Shown in pieces: positions 17,306 through 25,520 of a stretch of 45,961 nt of DNA. The translations under genes and the position numbers were made by a program. The DNA is taken from the NCBI GenBank assembly GCA_902524795.1, contig CABZEU010000010.1, positions 1 to 45,961 on the forward strand. The letters are read 5' to 3'. A model generated the notes under the pieces. It searched no databases. It was given only the letters and a program-made list of their open reading frames with translations, and was not told the origin of the DNA. This DNA comes from an uncultured Pelagibacteraceae bacterium (GTDB lineage: Bacteria; Pseudomonadota; Alphaproteobacteria; Pelagibacterales; AG-422-B15). Position 1 is the stretch's first letter. Each line of letters opens with the position of its first letter.

Positions 17306-17335
17306 AGGAGCTGCTAAATCTTATTAGCAGCTCCT
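17306..17335 (-). terminator. Strong 12-bp hairpin between hsp20 and the quinone oxidoreductase gene
   Basis: Perfect inverted repeat AGGAGCTGCTAA (17306-17317) and TTAGCAGCTCCT (17324-17335) with a 6-base loop. It lies just past the hsp20 stop and ends about 10 bases before the next start codon on the same strand. There is no T run on the minus strand, so it may be an atypical terminator, an mRNA-stabilising 3' end, or a structure in the oxidoreductase leader. Confidence 0.55.
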
Positions 17336-17343
17336 TATTAATA

Positions 17344-17772
17344 TTAATTAATTTTATTATTAATTTCTATTTTTCTTGGCTTTTGATGTTCTGGAATTTC
17401 CCTTTCAAGAAATATATGCAATAAACCATTCTCATAGTTTGCATCAGATACTTTGATAGTGTCAGCTAGTCGAAATTTTCTTTCAAAGCTTCTTCCAGCA
17501 ATACCTTTATGTAAGAACTCAACGTTATTTTCAGTATCATTGGTCTTGCCACTGATTATTAGCTCATTTTCTTGAACAGAAATGTCTAGGTCAGACATTG
17601 AAAAGCCAGCTACTGCAAGTGTTATAGTATAATTATTACCAGATTTCACAATATTGTAAGGTGGGTAAGCACTTCCAGTCTCATTCATGTTAAAGACAGA
17701 GTCAAAAATATTGTCAAATGCGTCAAAACCTACGCTTGAGCGCAGTAATGGCGATAAGTCAAATGTAGTCAT
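17344..17772 (-). CDS. Small heat-shock protein, Hsp20/alpha-crystallin family (IbpA-like)
   Basis: ATP-independent holdase chaperone of 142 residues that binds unfolding proteins in the cytoplasm. It opens with the IbpA-type FDLSPLLRSSVGFDAFDNIFD, carries the alpha-crystallin core (YNIVKSGNNYTITLAVAGF, then ELIISGKTN), FLHKGIAGRSFERKFRLAD in the middle and GLLHIFLEREIPE near the end; the terminal IEINN is the I-x-I type tail used in oligomer assembly. It has a strong Shine-Dalgarno and a structured 90-base leader, with a candidate heat-shock promoter upstream. An rpoH gene at 40325-41212 could supply the sigma factor. Confidence 0.95.
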   Translation of the reverse strand: MTTFDLSPLLRSSVGFDAFDNIFDSVFNMNETGSAYPPYNIVKSGNNYTITLAVAGFSMSDLDISVQENELIISGKTNDTENNVEFLHKGIAGRSFERKFRLADTIKVSDANYENGLLHIFLEREIPEHQKPRKIEINNKIN

Positions 17773-17857
17773 AGTTTAATCCTCCTTAAGCGATTAAAAG
17801 TTTTAGCCTACTTAAATTAAGCTAGGCGATTTTTGCTGACGCATTATTGCCATCAGC
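17773..17857 (-). promoter_or_regulatory. Structured 5' leader of hsp20, candidate RNA thermometer
   Basis: Three successive inverted repeats fill the leader. The outermost is 17835-17841 with 17851-17857 (7 bp, one G-U in RNA). The middle is 17806-17810 with 17823-17827 plus inner A-T pairs. The start-proximal one is 17775-17781 with 17792-17798 (TTTAATC/GATTAAA), enclosing the AAGGAGG Shine-Dalgarno (17781-17787). An alternative pairing of UUUU with AGGA (fourU style) is possible. Multi-hairpin leaders ending at the Shine-Dalgarno are typical of ROSE elements on alphaproteobacterial small heat-shock genes. The exact ROSE consensus is not seen. Confidence 0.5.
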
Positions 17858-17864
17858 GAAATAC

Positions 17865-17893
17865 ATATTGTGATGATTATCTTGATTTCAAGG
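17865..17893 (-). promoter_or_regulatory. Candidate RpoH (sigma-32) promoter of hsp20
   Basis: On the minus strand CCTTGAAA (17886-17893) is followed after 13 bases by CACAATAT (17865-17872), resembling the heat-shock consensus CTTGAAA with a CCCCATAT-like -10 element. The -10 part is a weak match. Position about 95 bases ahead of the start codon fits the leader described for this gene. Confidence 0.45.
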
Positions 17894-17901
17894 TTTAAAG
17901 T

Positions 17902-18120
17902 TTAAGTTTTAAGATTGCTAAATCTCTTCTTAAATCTGCTTACTTGACCTTTATCTTGAATTTTTTGCTGCCCACCGGTCCATGCAGGATGAGATAAAGG
18001 ATCTATATCAAGAGACATTGTATCTCCTTCTTTTCCCCATGTGGACTTTGTTTCAAACTTCGTACCATCTGTCATTACAATGTTAATTGTATGATAATTT
18101 GGATGTTTATTTTTTTTCAT
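17902..18120 (-). CDS. rpmE: 50S ribosomal protein L31, cysteine-free form
   Basis: A 72-residue L31. [15 protein letters not shown] at the N-terminus, [25 protein letters not shown] in the middle and RFKKRF near the end are the alphaproteobacterial L31 pattern. The CxxC zinc knuckle of type A L31 is absent, as in other alphaproteobacterial homologues. It bridges the 50S central protuberance and the 30S head. It lies upstream of hsp20 on the same strand, separated by that gene's promoter and leader. Confidence 0.95.
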   Translation of the reverse strand: MKKNKHPNYHTINIVMTDGTKFETKSTWGKEGDTMSLDIDPLSHPAWTGGQQKIQDKGQVSRFKKRFSNLKT

Positions 18121-18191
18121 TTTATTTAGTTAATTTTGTGGTTAATTAAACTATATAATAACTCTGATCAATATTTATTTAGTGAATTTCT

Positions 18192-18494
18192 ATGAGAATT
18201 GTTAATACAATGATGAAAAGGCTCAATATTGTGAGTTTATGGCAGTTTACATTGATAATGATAGTATTTGCAATCACAGGATCTGTATCACTTTATATTA
18301 CAGTCGAATTTTTTGAAATCATTGGCTTGAAAGATGAAAACTTTAATCCAATTATATTTTGGCCAATTAGGATTATTCTTTTATTTTTTATATATCAAAT
18401 ATTATTATTATTAGTTGCTATTCCTTTTGGACAATTCCAATATTTTTGGAAATTTGAAAAGAAAATTTTAAATAGACTTGGTATAAAAATATAA
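18192..18494 (+). CDS. Small membrane protein resembling DUF6787
   Basis: A 100-residue protein with two predicted membrane helices (about residues 18-42 and 56-80). The pattern IVFAITGSVSLYI followed by YQILLLLVAIPFGQFQYFWKFEKK resembles DUF6787, a family I know mainly from Bacteroidota, from memory rather than a search. Function unknown. It is the only plus-strand gene between pntB and tkt, divergent from rpmE by about 70 bases, and its stop abuts the suhB stop with no gap. In-frame ATGs at codons 7 and 8 are alternative starts. Confidence 0.72.
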   Translation: MRIVNTMMKRLNIVSLWQFTLIMIVFAITGSVSLYITVEFFEIIGLKDENFNPIIFWPIRIILLFFIYQILLLLVAIPFGQFQYFWKFEKKILNRLGIKI

Positions 18495-19277
18495 TTAAAT
18501 TACTTTTTGAAGTTGATCATGAATTCTAAAGTTACTTGCAAGAATTCTTCCCGAGTTAAGATATTCCTCTCTTCCTTCAAAGTCAGTTACTTTCCCGCCG
18601 GCCTCTTTTACAATTAATGATCCAGCGGCGATATCAACTAGCTTTAAGTTTTTTTCCCAATAACCGTCATACTTGCCAGCAGCAACATATGCAAGATCCA
18701 AAGATGCAGCGCCCAATCTTCTAACACCACATACATTTTCCATTACTGTTTTAAGTCCAGGCAGATACTCTTCGTGTCCTTTCATTCCTTTGTGAGGAAT
18801 GCCTGTACCAATCATGCAGTCTTCCAAGTTTTCCCTTGATGAAACTCTTAGTCTTAGGTTGTTGCAAAAAGCGCCCCTGCCTTTTACAGCCCAAAAAAAT
18901 TCATCTGTCAGTGGCTGATAAACTCCGCCTACAATAATTTTATTGTCTTTTTCCAGAGCAATTGAAATCGCAAAATGGGGGATACTAAAAACAAAATTAC
19001 TCGTACCATCAAGAGGATCGATTATCCATCTCATGTTATCGTCTGAGTTTTTTATTGTTCCATTTTCTTCAGCAAATATATTTATTTTAGGATATGAATA
19101 AGTAAGTTCTTTTATTATTTGCTTCTCTGCTCGGGTATCTGCTAAAGAAACAAAATCAGAAACTCCCTTTAAAGATACCTGTAATTTTTCAACTTCTCCA
19201 AAGTCTCGTATGAGATTTTTACTTACTTTTCTTGAAGCAAGGAATATAGCATTTATATAAGGATCTGAGTAACTCAT
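18495..19277 (-). CDS. suhB: Inositol monophosphatase family protein
   Basis: A 260-residue Mg-dependent phosphatase of the SuhB type. Metal-binding blocks are FAEENG (about residues 69-74), IIDPLDGTSNFVF (about 85-97, with D87 and D90 as ligands) and the C-terminal LKLVDIAAGSLIVKEAGG block. RRLGAASLDLAYVAAGKYDGYWE is the SuhB-typical segment. Possible roles are inositol-1-phosphate hydrolysis and, as in E. coli SuhB, a part in rRNA transcription antitermination. Its ATG overlaps the efp stop by one base (TAATG), so it ends the tkt-gap-pgk-fba-efp-suhB unit. Confidence 0.93.
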   Translation of the reverse strand: MSYSDPYINAIFLASRKVSKNLIRDFGEVEKLQVSLKGVSDFVSLADTRAEKQIIKELTYSYPKINIFAEENGTIKNSDDNMRWIIDPLDGTSNFVFSIPHFAISIALEKDNKIIVGGVYQPLTDEFFWAVKGRGAFCNNLRLRVSSRENLEDCMIGTGIPHKGMKGHEEYLPGLKTVMENVCGVRRLGAASLDLAYVAAGKYDGYWEKNLKLVDIAAGSLIVKEAGGKVTDFEGREEYLNSGRILASNFRIHDQLQKVI

Positions 19278-19840
19278 TAGTCAGCTCTTTTAGAATAGGT
19301 TAAGTCCTCAGTATTGATTTCAATTTTCTCACCTTGTTCAATAAACGGCGGCACCATTACTCTAATACCATTCTCTAATATTGCAGGTTTATTTGAAGAT
19401 GCAGCTGTTTGACCCTTAACAACCGCCTCTGTTTCATTAACAATAAAGGAGAGTGTCTTTGGAAGTTGTATGCCTATGGCCTTATCATTGTACATTTCAA
19501 TTATAACGTCGTCATTTTCACTCATTAAGACCATCCGATCTCCAGCAATTTCTGAATCCAGTTCTATTTGTTCGTATGAGTCCGTATTCATAAAAACTAG
19601 TTTATCATCTTGTTTATATAAATATTGGTACTTTTCTTCATCTACCCGCACACGCTCTACTTCTTCAGAGGCTCTGAATCTCTCATTTAATTTTGATCCA
19701 GTTTTAATATTTTTCATTTCAACCTGGTTGAATGCTCCACCCTTACCTGGTTTAACAGATTGTGATTTGGCAACAGTCCACAATTGACCCTTATGCTCTA
19801 AAATCATACCTGGTTTTACAGAATTTCCATTAATTTTCAT
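19277..19840 (-). CDS. efp: Elongation factor P
   Basis: A 187-residue EF-P that relieves ribosome stalling at polyproline. Domain I holds the loop VKPGKGGAFNQV with Lys33, the position modified by beta-lysylation in EpmA/EpmB-type bacteria. Domains II and III end in the conserved EIRVMVP-like NGIRVMVPPFIEQGEKIEINTEDL. It is placed 4 bases after the fructose-bisphosphate aldolase gene and overlaps suhB by one base. No modification enzymes are in the window. Confidence 0.97.
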   Translation of the reverse strand: MKINGNSVKPGMILEHKGQLWTVAKSQSVKPGKGGAFNQVEMKNIKTGSKLNERFRASEEVERVRVDEEKYQYLYKQDDKLVFMNTDSYEQIELDSEIAGDRMVLMSENDDVIIEMYNDKAIGIQLPKTLSFIVNETEAVVKGQTAASSNKPAILENGIRVMVPPFIEQGEKIEINTEDLTYSKRAD

Positions 19841-19844
19841 TCAA

Positions 19845-20858
19845 TTAAACCTCAAGTGACTCACTCCATTCACCTAAAGAAGCTTTCATATTCATGATTG
19901 CACGATGGCCAAATGCTTTTTGTGCATGCTCTAGATTACTGTCATGACCTGACCAAGTTTTCAATGCCGCTTGTTGCAACGCTCTTCCATAAGAAAAGCT
20001 TAGTTTCCATTTGAACCCACCAATTTTATTCATTTCATCTAAGTGTGCCGTTGCATCAATATCAGATTGACCACCAGATAGAAAAACAATACCTGGCAGT
20101 TCATCTGGTACAGACGAATTGAGGCAATCAAGAGTTTTTTCTGCGACTTCCTTATAATTTGCTTGATGACTATTTTCAGTTCCTGAAACTACCATGTTAG
20201 GTTTTAAAAGGGTGCCCCTAATATTTATATTTTTTTTATCAAGCATTTCAAAAAGTACAGATAATGTATTCTTAGTAACGTCATAGCATTGGTTAATTGT
20301 ATGCGGGCCATCCATAATGACTTCAGGCTCTACTATTGGTACCATATTATTTTCTTGAGCTATATGCGCGTACTCGGATAAAGCTAACATATTTTCATTG
20401 ATACATTTTGTAGATGGTATGCCATCACTGATATTGATCACCGCTCTCCATTTTGTAAACTTAGCACCCAATGCATCATATTCTCTACAACGTTCATTTA
20501 GGCCATCTAGTCCAGTTGTGATTTTTTCATTAGAATTATTTTCAAGCTCTTTTACTCCTTGGTCTACTTTAATTCCAGGAAGTGATCCGTGGTTTAAAAT
20601 TACATCTCTTAAATATGATCCATCTTGTGCTTTTTGTCTTAGAGTCTCATCAAATAAAATTACCCCGCCGATAGCCTCTGCCATAGCAGGTGATCTAAAA
20701 AGCATTTCTCTATATTTTCTTCTATTATCTTCAGTTGACTCCACATCAATTGAATTAAATCTTTTTTCTATTGTTCCAGTGCTTTCGTCAGCTGCAAGTA
20801 TTCCTTTACCATCCTTTACAATATAGCTTGCTATCTCTTCTAAACTTTTTGGTATCAT
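19845..20858 (-). CDS. fba: Fructose-bisphosphate aldolase, class I
   Basis: A 337-residue metal-independent (Schiff base) aldolase of the animal/plant type. KGILAADESTGTIEKRF near the N-terminus, TKWRAVI, EPEVIMDGPH and the lysine motif GTLLKPNMVV with the Schiff-base Lys are all present; VFLSGGQSD and WKLSFSYGRALQQAAL follow. It cleaves fructose-1,6-bisphosphate to triose phosphates, and runs in reverse in gluconeogenesis. It lies 12 bases after pgk in the carbon-metabolism operon. Class I rather than the class II metal enzyme found in many Proteobacteria. Confidence 0.96.
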   Translation of the reverse strand: MIPKSLEEIASYIVKDGKGILAADESTGTIEKRFNSIDVESTEDNRRKYREMLFRSPAMAEAIGGVILFDETLRQKAQDGSYLRDVILNHGSLPGIKVDQGVKELENNSNEKITTGLDGLNERCREYDALGAKFTKWRAVINISDGIPSTKCINENMLALSEYAHIAQENNMVPIVEPEVIMDGPHTINQCYDVTKNTLSVLFEMLDKKNINIRGTLLKPNMVVSGTENSHQANYKEVAEKTLDCLNSSVPDELPGIVFLSGGQSDIDATAHLDEMNKIGGFKWKLSFSYGRALQQAALKTWSGHDSNLEHAQKAFGHRAIMNMKASLGEWSESLEV

Positions 20859-20870
20859 TTTAATCTCCTA

Positions 20871-22067
20871 TTATAAAATTCCTAACGCGACTAGGCCTGG
20901 TAATTTCTTACCTTCTATTAGCTCAAGTAATGAACCACCGCCAGTGGAAACATAAGAAAATTTATCTTTTACACGGGCTAATTCCAATGCAGCGATTGTA
21001 TCACCTCCACCAGCAAATGACCTAATTTTATTATTTTCAGTTAGAGTGCCAATGAAATTTGCAATTTCTAGAGTGCCCTTGTCAAATGGAGAAGTTTCAA
21101 ACACTCCAAGCGGACCATTCCAAAATACAGTTTTAGATTTACTAATTTCATTTTTTATTAACTCCAATGTATTTTTGCCTATATCCAGAATCATATTTTG
21201 CTTTTCAATATTATCAATATCAGACTCTTTAGTGTCTGCCTTTTCTGAAATTTTATCTGCTGTGACCACATCAATTGGCAAAACCAACCTACAATTATTT
21301 ATTGACGAAAAATCCAATATTTCTGTAATTAAGTGGTCGACATTTTTCTCATACAATGATTTTTGGATATTATACCCATTATATTTCAAAAAGTTATTTG
21401 CCATGCCGCCAGCTATAACAATGGTGTCCATTTTTTTTGATAAATTTTTAAGAACAGTAATTTTTGTGGAAATTTTAGAACCTCCTATTATTGTGAGAGC
21501 AGGACTAAGAGGTTCATGAATCACTTCTTGCAAATTAATCATTTCTTCTTCAAGAAGATCGCCGCAATATGAAGGCATGAAATGTGATATCGCCTCTATT
21601 GATGCATGTGCACGGTGCGAACACGCGAATGCATCATTTATATAAACATCAGCTAACTCGGATAACTGTTTTGCAAAGTCATGATCATTCTCTTCCTCTT
21701 CTTTATAGAATCTACAGTTTTCTAATAAAATAACTGTTCCATTTTCAAACGAATTAATTTTGTCTTTTATCTCATTTCCAATACAATCTGGTAAGAAATT
21801 TATTTTTTTTTCAAGAACTTTTTCTAGCTGAGGAACTACTTGTTGCAATGACAGTTCGTCCTTTATTTCTCCTTTTGGTCTACCCAAGTGAGATAAAATA
21901 ATAACTTTATGATTTTCATGTAACAGATTTAAAATAGGTTTTTTAATTCTGATTATTTTATCACTTATATATTCGTCAATAGAATTTAGTGGAACGTTAA
22001 GATCAAATCTTATTAATACAGTTTTATTTTTCTCAGTAATCTTTTGTAGATTAGAGACATCCAGCAT
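20871..22067 (-). CDS. pgk: Phosphoglycerate kinase
   Basis: A 398-residue glycolytic kinase transferring phosphate between 1,3-bisphosphoglycerate and ADP. The N-terminal VLIRFDLNVPL, the HLGRPKG substrate-binding segment, CHRAHAS (as FACSHRAHAS), and WNGPLGVFETSPFDKGT and the terminal FAGGGDTIAAL are the family blocks. I place the start at the ATG giving MLDVSNLQK, 2 bases after the gap stop, because an upstream ATG would overlap gap by 37 bases and add an unconserved segment. It sits between gap and fba. Confidence 0.97.
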   Translation of the reverse strand: MLDVSNLQKITEKNKTVLIRFDLNVPLNSIDEYISDKIIRIKKPILNLLHENHKVIILSHLGRPKGEIKDELSLQQVVPQLEKVLEKKINFLPDCIGNEIKDKINSFENGTVILLENCRFYKEEEENDHDFAKQLSELADVYINDAFACSHRAHASIEAISHFMPSYCGDLLEEEMINLQEVIHEPLSPALTIIGGSKISTKITVLKNLSKKMDTIVIAGGMANNFLKYNGYNIQKSLYEKNVDHLITEILDFSSINNCRLVLPIDVVTADKISEKADTKESDIDNIEKQNMILDIGKNTLELIKNEISKSKTVFWNGPLGVFETSPFDKGTLEIANFIGTLTENNKIRSFAGGGDTIAALELARVKDKFSYVSTGGGSLLELIEGKKLPGLVALGIL

Positions 22068-22069
22068 TA

Positions 22070-23080
22070 CTATTTTGATCTTTTCATTGCTACAGCAGTA
22101 TCGCACATTCTATTTGAGAAACCCCACTCATTATCATACCAACTTAAAACTCTTCCAAACTTTCCATCAATGACTTGTGTTTGAGTCAGGTCAAAATTTG
22201 ATGAAGCAGGATTGTGATTAAAATCTGATGAAACCAGTGGCTCAGAATTAACGTTAAGTATGCCTTTCAATTTATTGGATCGTGACGCAGCAGTCATAGC
22301 TTTATTTACACTATCAACTTTCATTGTTTTTTTTGATACAAATTTAAAATCGATAAGTGATACATTGGGAGTTGGTACTCTAATTGCCGTTCCATCTAGT
22401 TTTCCTGATAATTCTGGCATCACTAACCCAACTGCTTTAGCGGCACCTGTTGATGTAGGTATCATTGACATTGAAGCAGCTCTAGCTCTTCTTAAATCAG
22501 GATGAAATGTATCCAAAACACTTTGGTCACCTGTAAATGCATGAATGGTAGTCATATATCCATGAACAATTCCAAATTTTTCGTGAAGAACTTTAACTAC
22601 TGGTGCCAAACAGTTTGTAGTACAAGATGCATTCGAAACAACCAGATCATTACGAGTTATTTCTTGTTCGTTTACACCATATACTATTGTTTTATCAGCT
22701 TCAGAGCAGGGGGCAGAGACAAGAACTTTTTGTGCTCCAGCTTTGATATGCATAGATGCTTTTTTTTTCGAGGTAAATAAACCAGTACATTCAAGAGCTA
22801 CGTCAATTTTCATTTTTTTCCATGGAAGTTTTTGTGGATCTCTTTCACTAAGTACTGAAATAGTTTTCCTTCCAATGGTCATTTTGTTTTTATTTACAGA
22901 AATTTTTTCGTTTAAAGGTCCGTGCACTGTATCATTCGCTAGTAAGAATGCATTTGTATCAACAGGCGCTAAGTCATTTATTGCAACAACATTAATATCC
23001 TTACGTTTGCTCTCAATAATTGACCTAAGAACTAATCTACCAATTCTTCCAAACCCACTAATTGCAACATTTACTGCCAT
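22070..23080 (-). CDS. gap: Glyceraldehyde-3-phosphate dehydrogenase
   Basis: A 336-residue type I GAPDH. The NAD-binding start is VAISGFGRIGRLVLRS, the catalytic cysteine sits in SNASCTTNCLAPVVK, and WYDNEWGFSNRMCD ends the protein. DLAPVDTNAFLLANDT follows the first strand. The Asp after the second strand (AINDL) points to NAD preference. It lies 11 bases after tkt and 2 bases before pgk on the same transcript; the shared arrangement tkt-gap-pgk-fba serves glycolysis, gluconeogenesis and the pentose phosphate pathway. No Rubisco or phosphoribulokinase is seen. Confidence 0.97.
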   Translation of the reverse strand: MAVNVAISGFGRIGRLVLRSIIESKRKDINVVAINDLAPVDTNAFLLANDTVHGPLNEKISVNKNKMTIGRKTISVLSERDPQKLPWKKMKIDVALECTGLFTSKKKASMHIKAGAQKVLVSAPCSEADKTIVYGVNEQEITRNDLVVSNASCTTNCLAPVVKVLHEKFGIVHGYMTTIHAFTGDQSVLDTFHPDLRRARAASMSMIPTSTGAAKAVGLVMPELSGKLDGTAIRVPTPNVSLIDFKFVSKKTMKVDSVNKAMTAASRSNKLKGILNVNSEPLVSSDFNHNPASSNFDLTQTQVIDGKFGRVLSWYDNEWGFSNRMCDTAVAMKRSK

Positions 23081-23091
23081 TTTGATAACTC

Positions 23092-25089
23092 CTATATTTT
23101 TTTAATTACTTGCCTTAATATTTTTTTTGCTGTGAAGCCATAGTAATCATAAAGTTTTTGATAAGGAGCACTGGCTCCAAAATCTTTCATGCATATATTC
23201 ACAGTATTCTCTCCACAGATCTCACTCCATCCAAAACTTGACCCTGCCTCGATTGATATATTTAACTTGGAATTTCCTCTAATCTTTTTTTGATATGTCT
23301 TATTTTGAATTTTAAATAGCTCCATGCTCGGCACAGAAATTACTCTTACATTTTTTTTCTTTTTTTCTAGTAGCTCCATTAGCTGGATCCCTATTTCTAC
23401 TTCAGAACCTGAGGCATAGATAGAAATATCTGGATTTTTAGAGTTGCTTTTAATTTCATATGCGCCCTGAGAACTAATATTTTTTGTGTAATATTTTTTT
23501 CTAAGCATGGGTAGTTTTTGTCTTGTTAGAGCAATAACAGATGGACCTTTTTGATTTGATAAAGCCAATTCCCATGCTTCAGCAGTTTCAATAACATCAG
23601 CAGGTCGAAATACTTTTACATTTGGTGTTGCCCTTAGGGATGCCAGCTGTTCAATTGGTTGATGAGTAGGGCCATCTTCACCCAAGCCAATTGAGTCGTG
23701 TGTTAAAATATAAATAGCCCGCTGCTTCATAAGAGCTGCAAGTCTAAGAGAAGGCTTACAGTAATCTAAAAATATTAAAAATGTTCCTCCAAATGGTATA
23801 ATGCCCCTATGTAATGATAAGCCATTCATAATGGCTGCCATTCCATGCTCTCTTATTCCATAATAGATATAATTACCTCGGTAATTTTTTGAATTAATAA
23901 CGTCCACTTTGTTACCTTTAGTATTGTTTGAACCAGTAAGATCTGCAGATCCACCAACTAATTCTGGCATGATGGGTGCAATTTGGTTAATCACCATCTC
24001 AGAGGCTTGCCGTGTTGCTAAATCAATTGGTTTCTTAATCGAGCCTTTTTTAAACTTGCTTAAAAGCAGATTAACTTTTTTTGGAATATTTCCGCTAATT
24101 CTTCTTGCAAACTCATCTCTTTTCTTTTTGGACAGTTTTTCAAAATCTATTTTCCATTTTTTATATACATCAGTTGATCTCTTGCCAGACTTTTTCCATT
24201 CATTTAATACATCTGTTGGGACTGAAAAGGGCTTATGGGGCCACTTTAGTTTGGATCTAGTTAAGTTGACTTCTTCTTCCCCAAGTGGACTGCCATGAGA
24301 GGAAGATTTACCTTGCTTGTTAGGTGAGCCGAAACCAATTTTTGTTTTACAAGAAATTAGTGTTGGTTTTTTTGATTTTTTAGCTTTTGTTATCGCTTTT
24401 ATAATTTCAACTTTATTATGCCCATTAATTTTTATCGTATTCCATCCATAGGCCTTAAAACGGTCAATTGTATTTTCAGAATTAGAAAGTTTAACAGGTC
24501 CATCAATTGAAATTCCATTATCATCAAAAAAAACAATTAGCTTATTTAACTTCAAATGACCCGCAAATGAAGCGACCTCATGAGATATGCCTTCCATCAA
24601 GTCACCATCACTGGCTATTACGTAAGTATAGTGATCGATAATCTTATCTCCAAATTGACTGCTCAGTATTTTTTCAGCTAATGCCATTCCTACAGCATTT
24701 CCTATTCCTTGACCTAGAGGGCCAGTAGTTGTTTCAATACCTTGAGCATGTCCATATTCTGGATGACCTGCACATTTACTATCAAGTTGTCTAAATCTTT
24801 TGATATCCTTTATGGTCATATCTCGATAACCAGTGAGATACAGTAGTGAATACAGAAGCATAGAGCCGTGGCCAGCAGACAAAACAAATCTATCTCTATC
24901 ATGCCACTTGGGGGCAGCAGAATTAAATTTTAGAAATTTAGTGAAAAGAATTGTGGCAACATCAGCCATACCCATTGGCAATCCTGGGTGTCCGCTTTTA
25001 GCCTTCTCCACTGCGTCAATAGATAGGAATCTTATGGCATTTGCCATATTCTCGTGAGGAATAGAAGAAGAATTTAAGTTTTGAGACAT
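23092..25089 (-). CDS. tkt: Transketolase
   Basis: A 665-residue thiamine-diphosphate enzyme moving two-carbon units between sugar phosphates. The order of blocks is FLSIDAVEKAKSGHPGLPMGMADV, HGSMLLYSLLYLTGY, the ThDP motif GDGDLMEG-like SDGDLMEGISHEVASFAGH (about residues 157-175), GIREHGMAAIMNGL, THDSIGLGEDGPTHQPIEQLASLRATPN and SIEAGSSFGW. Length is standard. It is the first gene of the minus-strand carbon operon and divergent from the zapA operon across a 164-base gap that must hold both promoters. Confidence 0.98.
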   Translation of the reverse strand: MSQNLNSSSIPHENMANAIRFLSIDAVEKAKSGHPGLPMGMADVATILFTKFLKFNSAAPKWHDRDRFVLSAGHGSMLLYSLLYLTGYRDMTIKDIKRFRQLDSKCAGHPEYGHAQGIETTTGPLGQGIGNAVGMALAEKILSSQFGDKIIDHYTYVIASDGDLMEGISHEVASFAGHLKLNKLIVFFDDNGISIDGPVKLSNSENTIDRFKAYGWNTIKINGHNKVEIIKAITKAKKSKKPTLISCKTKIGFGSPNKQGKSSSHGSPLGEEEVNLTRSKLKWPHKPFSVPTDVLNEWKKSGKRSTDVYKKWKIDFEKLSKKKRDEFARRISGNIPKKVNLLLSKFKKGSIKKPIDLATRQASEMVINQIAPIMPELVGGSADLTGSNNTKGNKVDVINSKNYRGNYIYYGIREHGMAAIMNGLSLHRGIIPFGGTFLIFLDYCKPSLRLAALMKQRAIYILTHDSIGLGEDGPTHQPIEQLASLRATPNVKVFRPADVIETAEAWELALSNQKGPSVIALTRQKLPMLRKKYYTKNISSQGAYEIKSNSKNPDISIYASGSEVEIGIQLMELLEKKKKNVRVISVPSMELFKIQNKTYQKKIRGNSKLNISIEAGSSFGWSEICGENTVNICMKDFGASAPYQKLYDYYGFTAKKILRQVIKKI

Positions 25090-25253
25090 TTATACATAAT
25101 ACCAATAATGAGCCTAATATAAGCAATAAAGTAAAAAGAGTCTTAAATTATAATATCTTATTCACAAAAAAAATTTAATTTTTTTTATGATTTTAAAAGT
25201 TGACTGGGAATAAAAAAGACAGTTAAACTCCCTCTAAAGTTTAAGGGTGCTAC
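25090..25253. promoter_or_regulatory. Divergent promoter region between tkt and the zapA operon
   Basis: This 164-base AT-rich gap holds no ORF or RNA gene that I recognise. For the plus-strand operon, TTGACT (25200-25205) and TTAAAC (25223-25228) at 17-base spacing form a candidate promoter with a weak -10 element. AGGGTG at about 25243-25248 may be a weak ribosome site for the next gene. The tkt promoter is presumably in the left half, where I see no clear consensus pair. Confidence 0.35.
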
Positions 25254-25517
25254 ATGTCAACATATCAAGATACTAAAGATCAATTCAGTAATACTATTAC
25301 TAATCTTGGTAAAGAAATTGAAAAATTGTCACAAGAAGCAAAAAAAGTTTCATCTCTGGAAAACGAAAATGCAAAACTTCTTAGCGAAAATAACCATCTT
25401 GAAAACGAAATTAAAATTTTAAAATCTGATTTTCTAGAGCTCAAAAATATTGCCGGAAATATTTCATCTCAGCTTGATGAAAATATTTATACAATTAAAG
25501 ATATATTGGACTCATAA
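25254..25517 (+). CDS. Short coiled-coil protein upstream of zapA (DUF4164-like)
   Basis: An 87-residue, almost wholly helical protein. The middle (about residues 20-65) has heptad-like Leu/Ile spacing with many Glu, Lys and Asn, predicting a coiled coil; there are no membrane helices or signal. Alphaproteobacteria commonly have a DUF4164 coiled-coil protein just before zapA, and the position and size match, but such sequences are too low in information for a firm family call. The zapA ATG follows 3 bases after its stop, so a role with ZapA in Z-ring organisation (ZapB-like) is a plausible inference. Confidence 0.7.
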   Translation: MSTYQDTKDQFSNTITNLGKEIEKLSQEAKKVSSLENENAKLLSENNHLENEIKILKSDFLELKNIAGNISSQLDENIYTIKDILDS

Positions 25518-25520
25518 TTT

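Noticed and set aside
21046..21519. A 157-residue plus-strand ORF inside pgk
   Set aside because: It is antisense to a strongly conserved enzyme and lacks a ribosome site or recognisable domain; likewise for the antisense ORFs over gap, tkt, efp and fba.
20871..22106. Longer pgk start overlapping gap by 37 bases
   Set aside because: The added 13 residues (MRYCCSNEKIKIV) are not part of the Pgk fold; the ATG at 22067 gives the usual MLDVS-type start 2 bases after gap.
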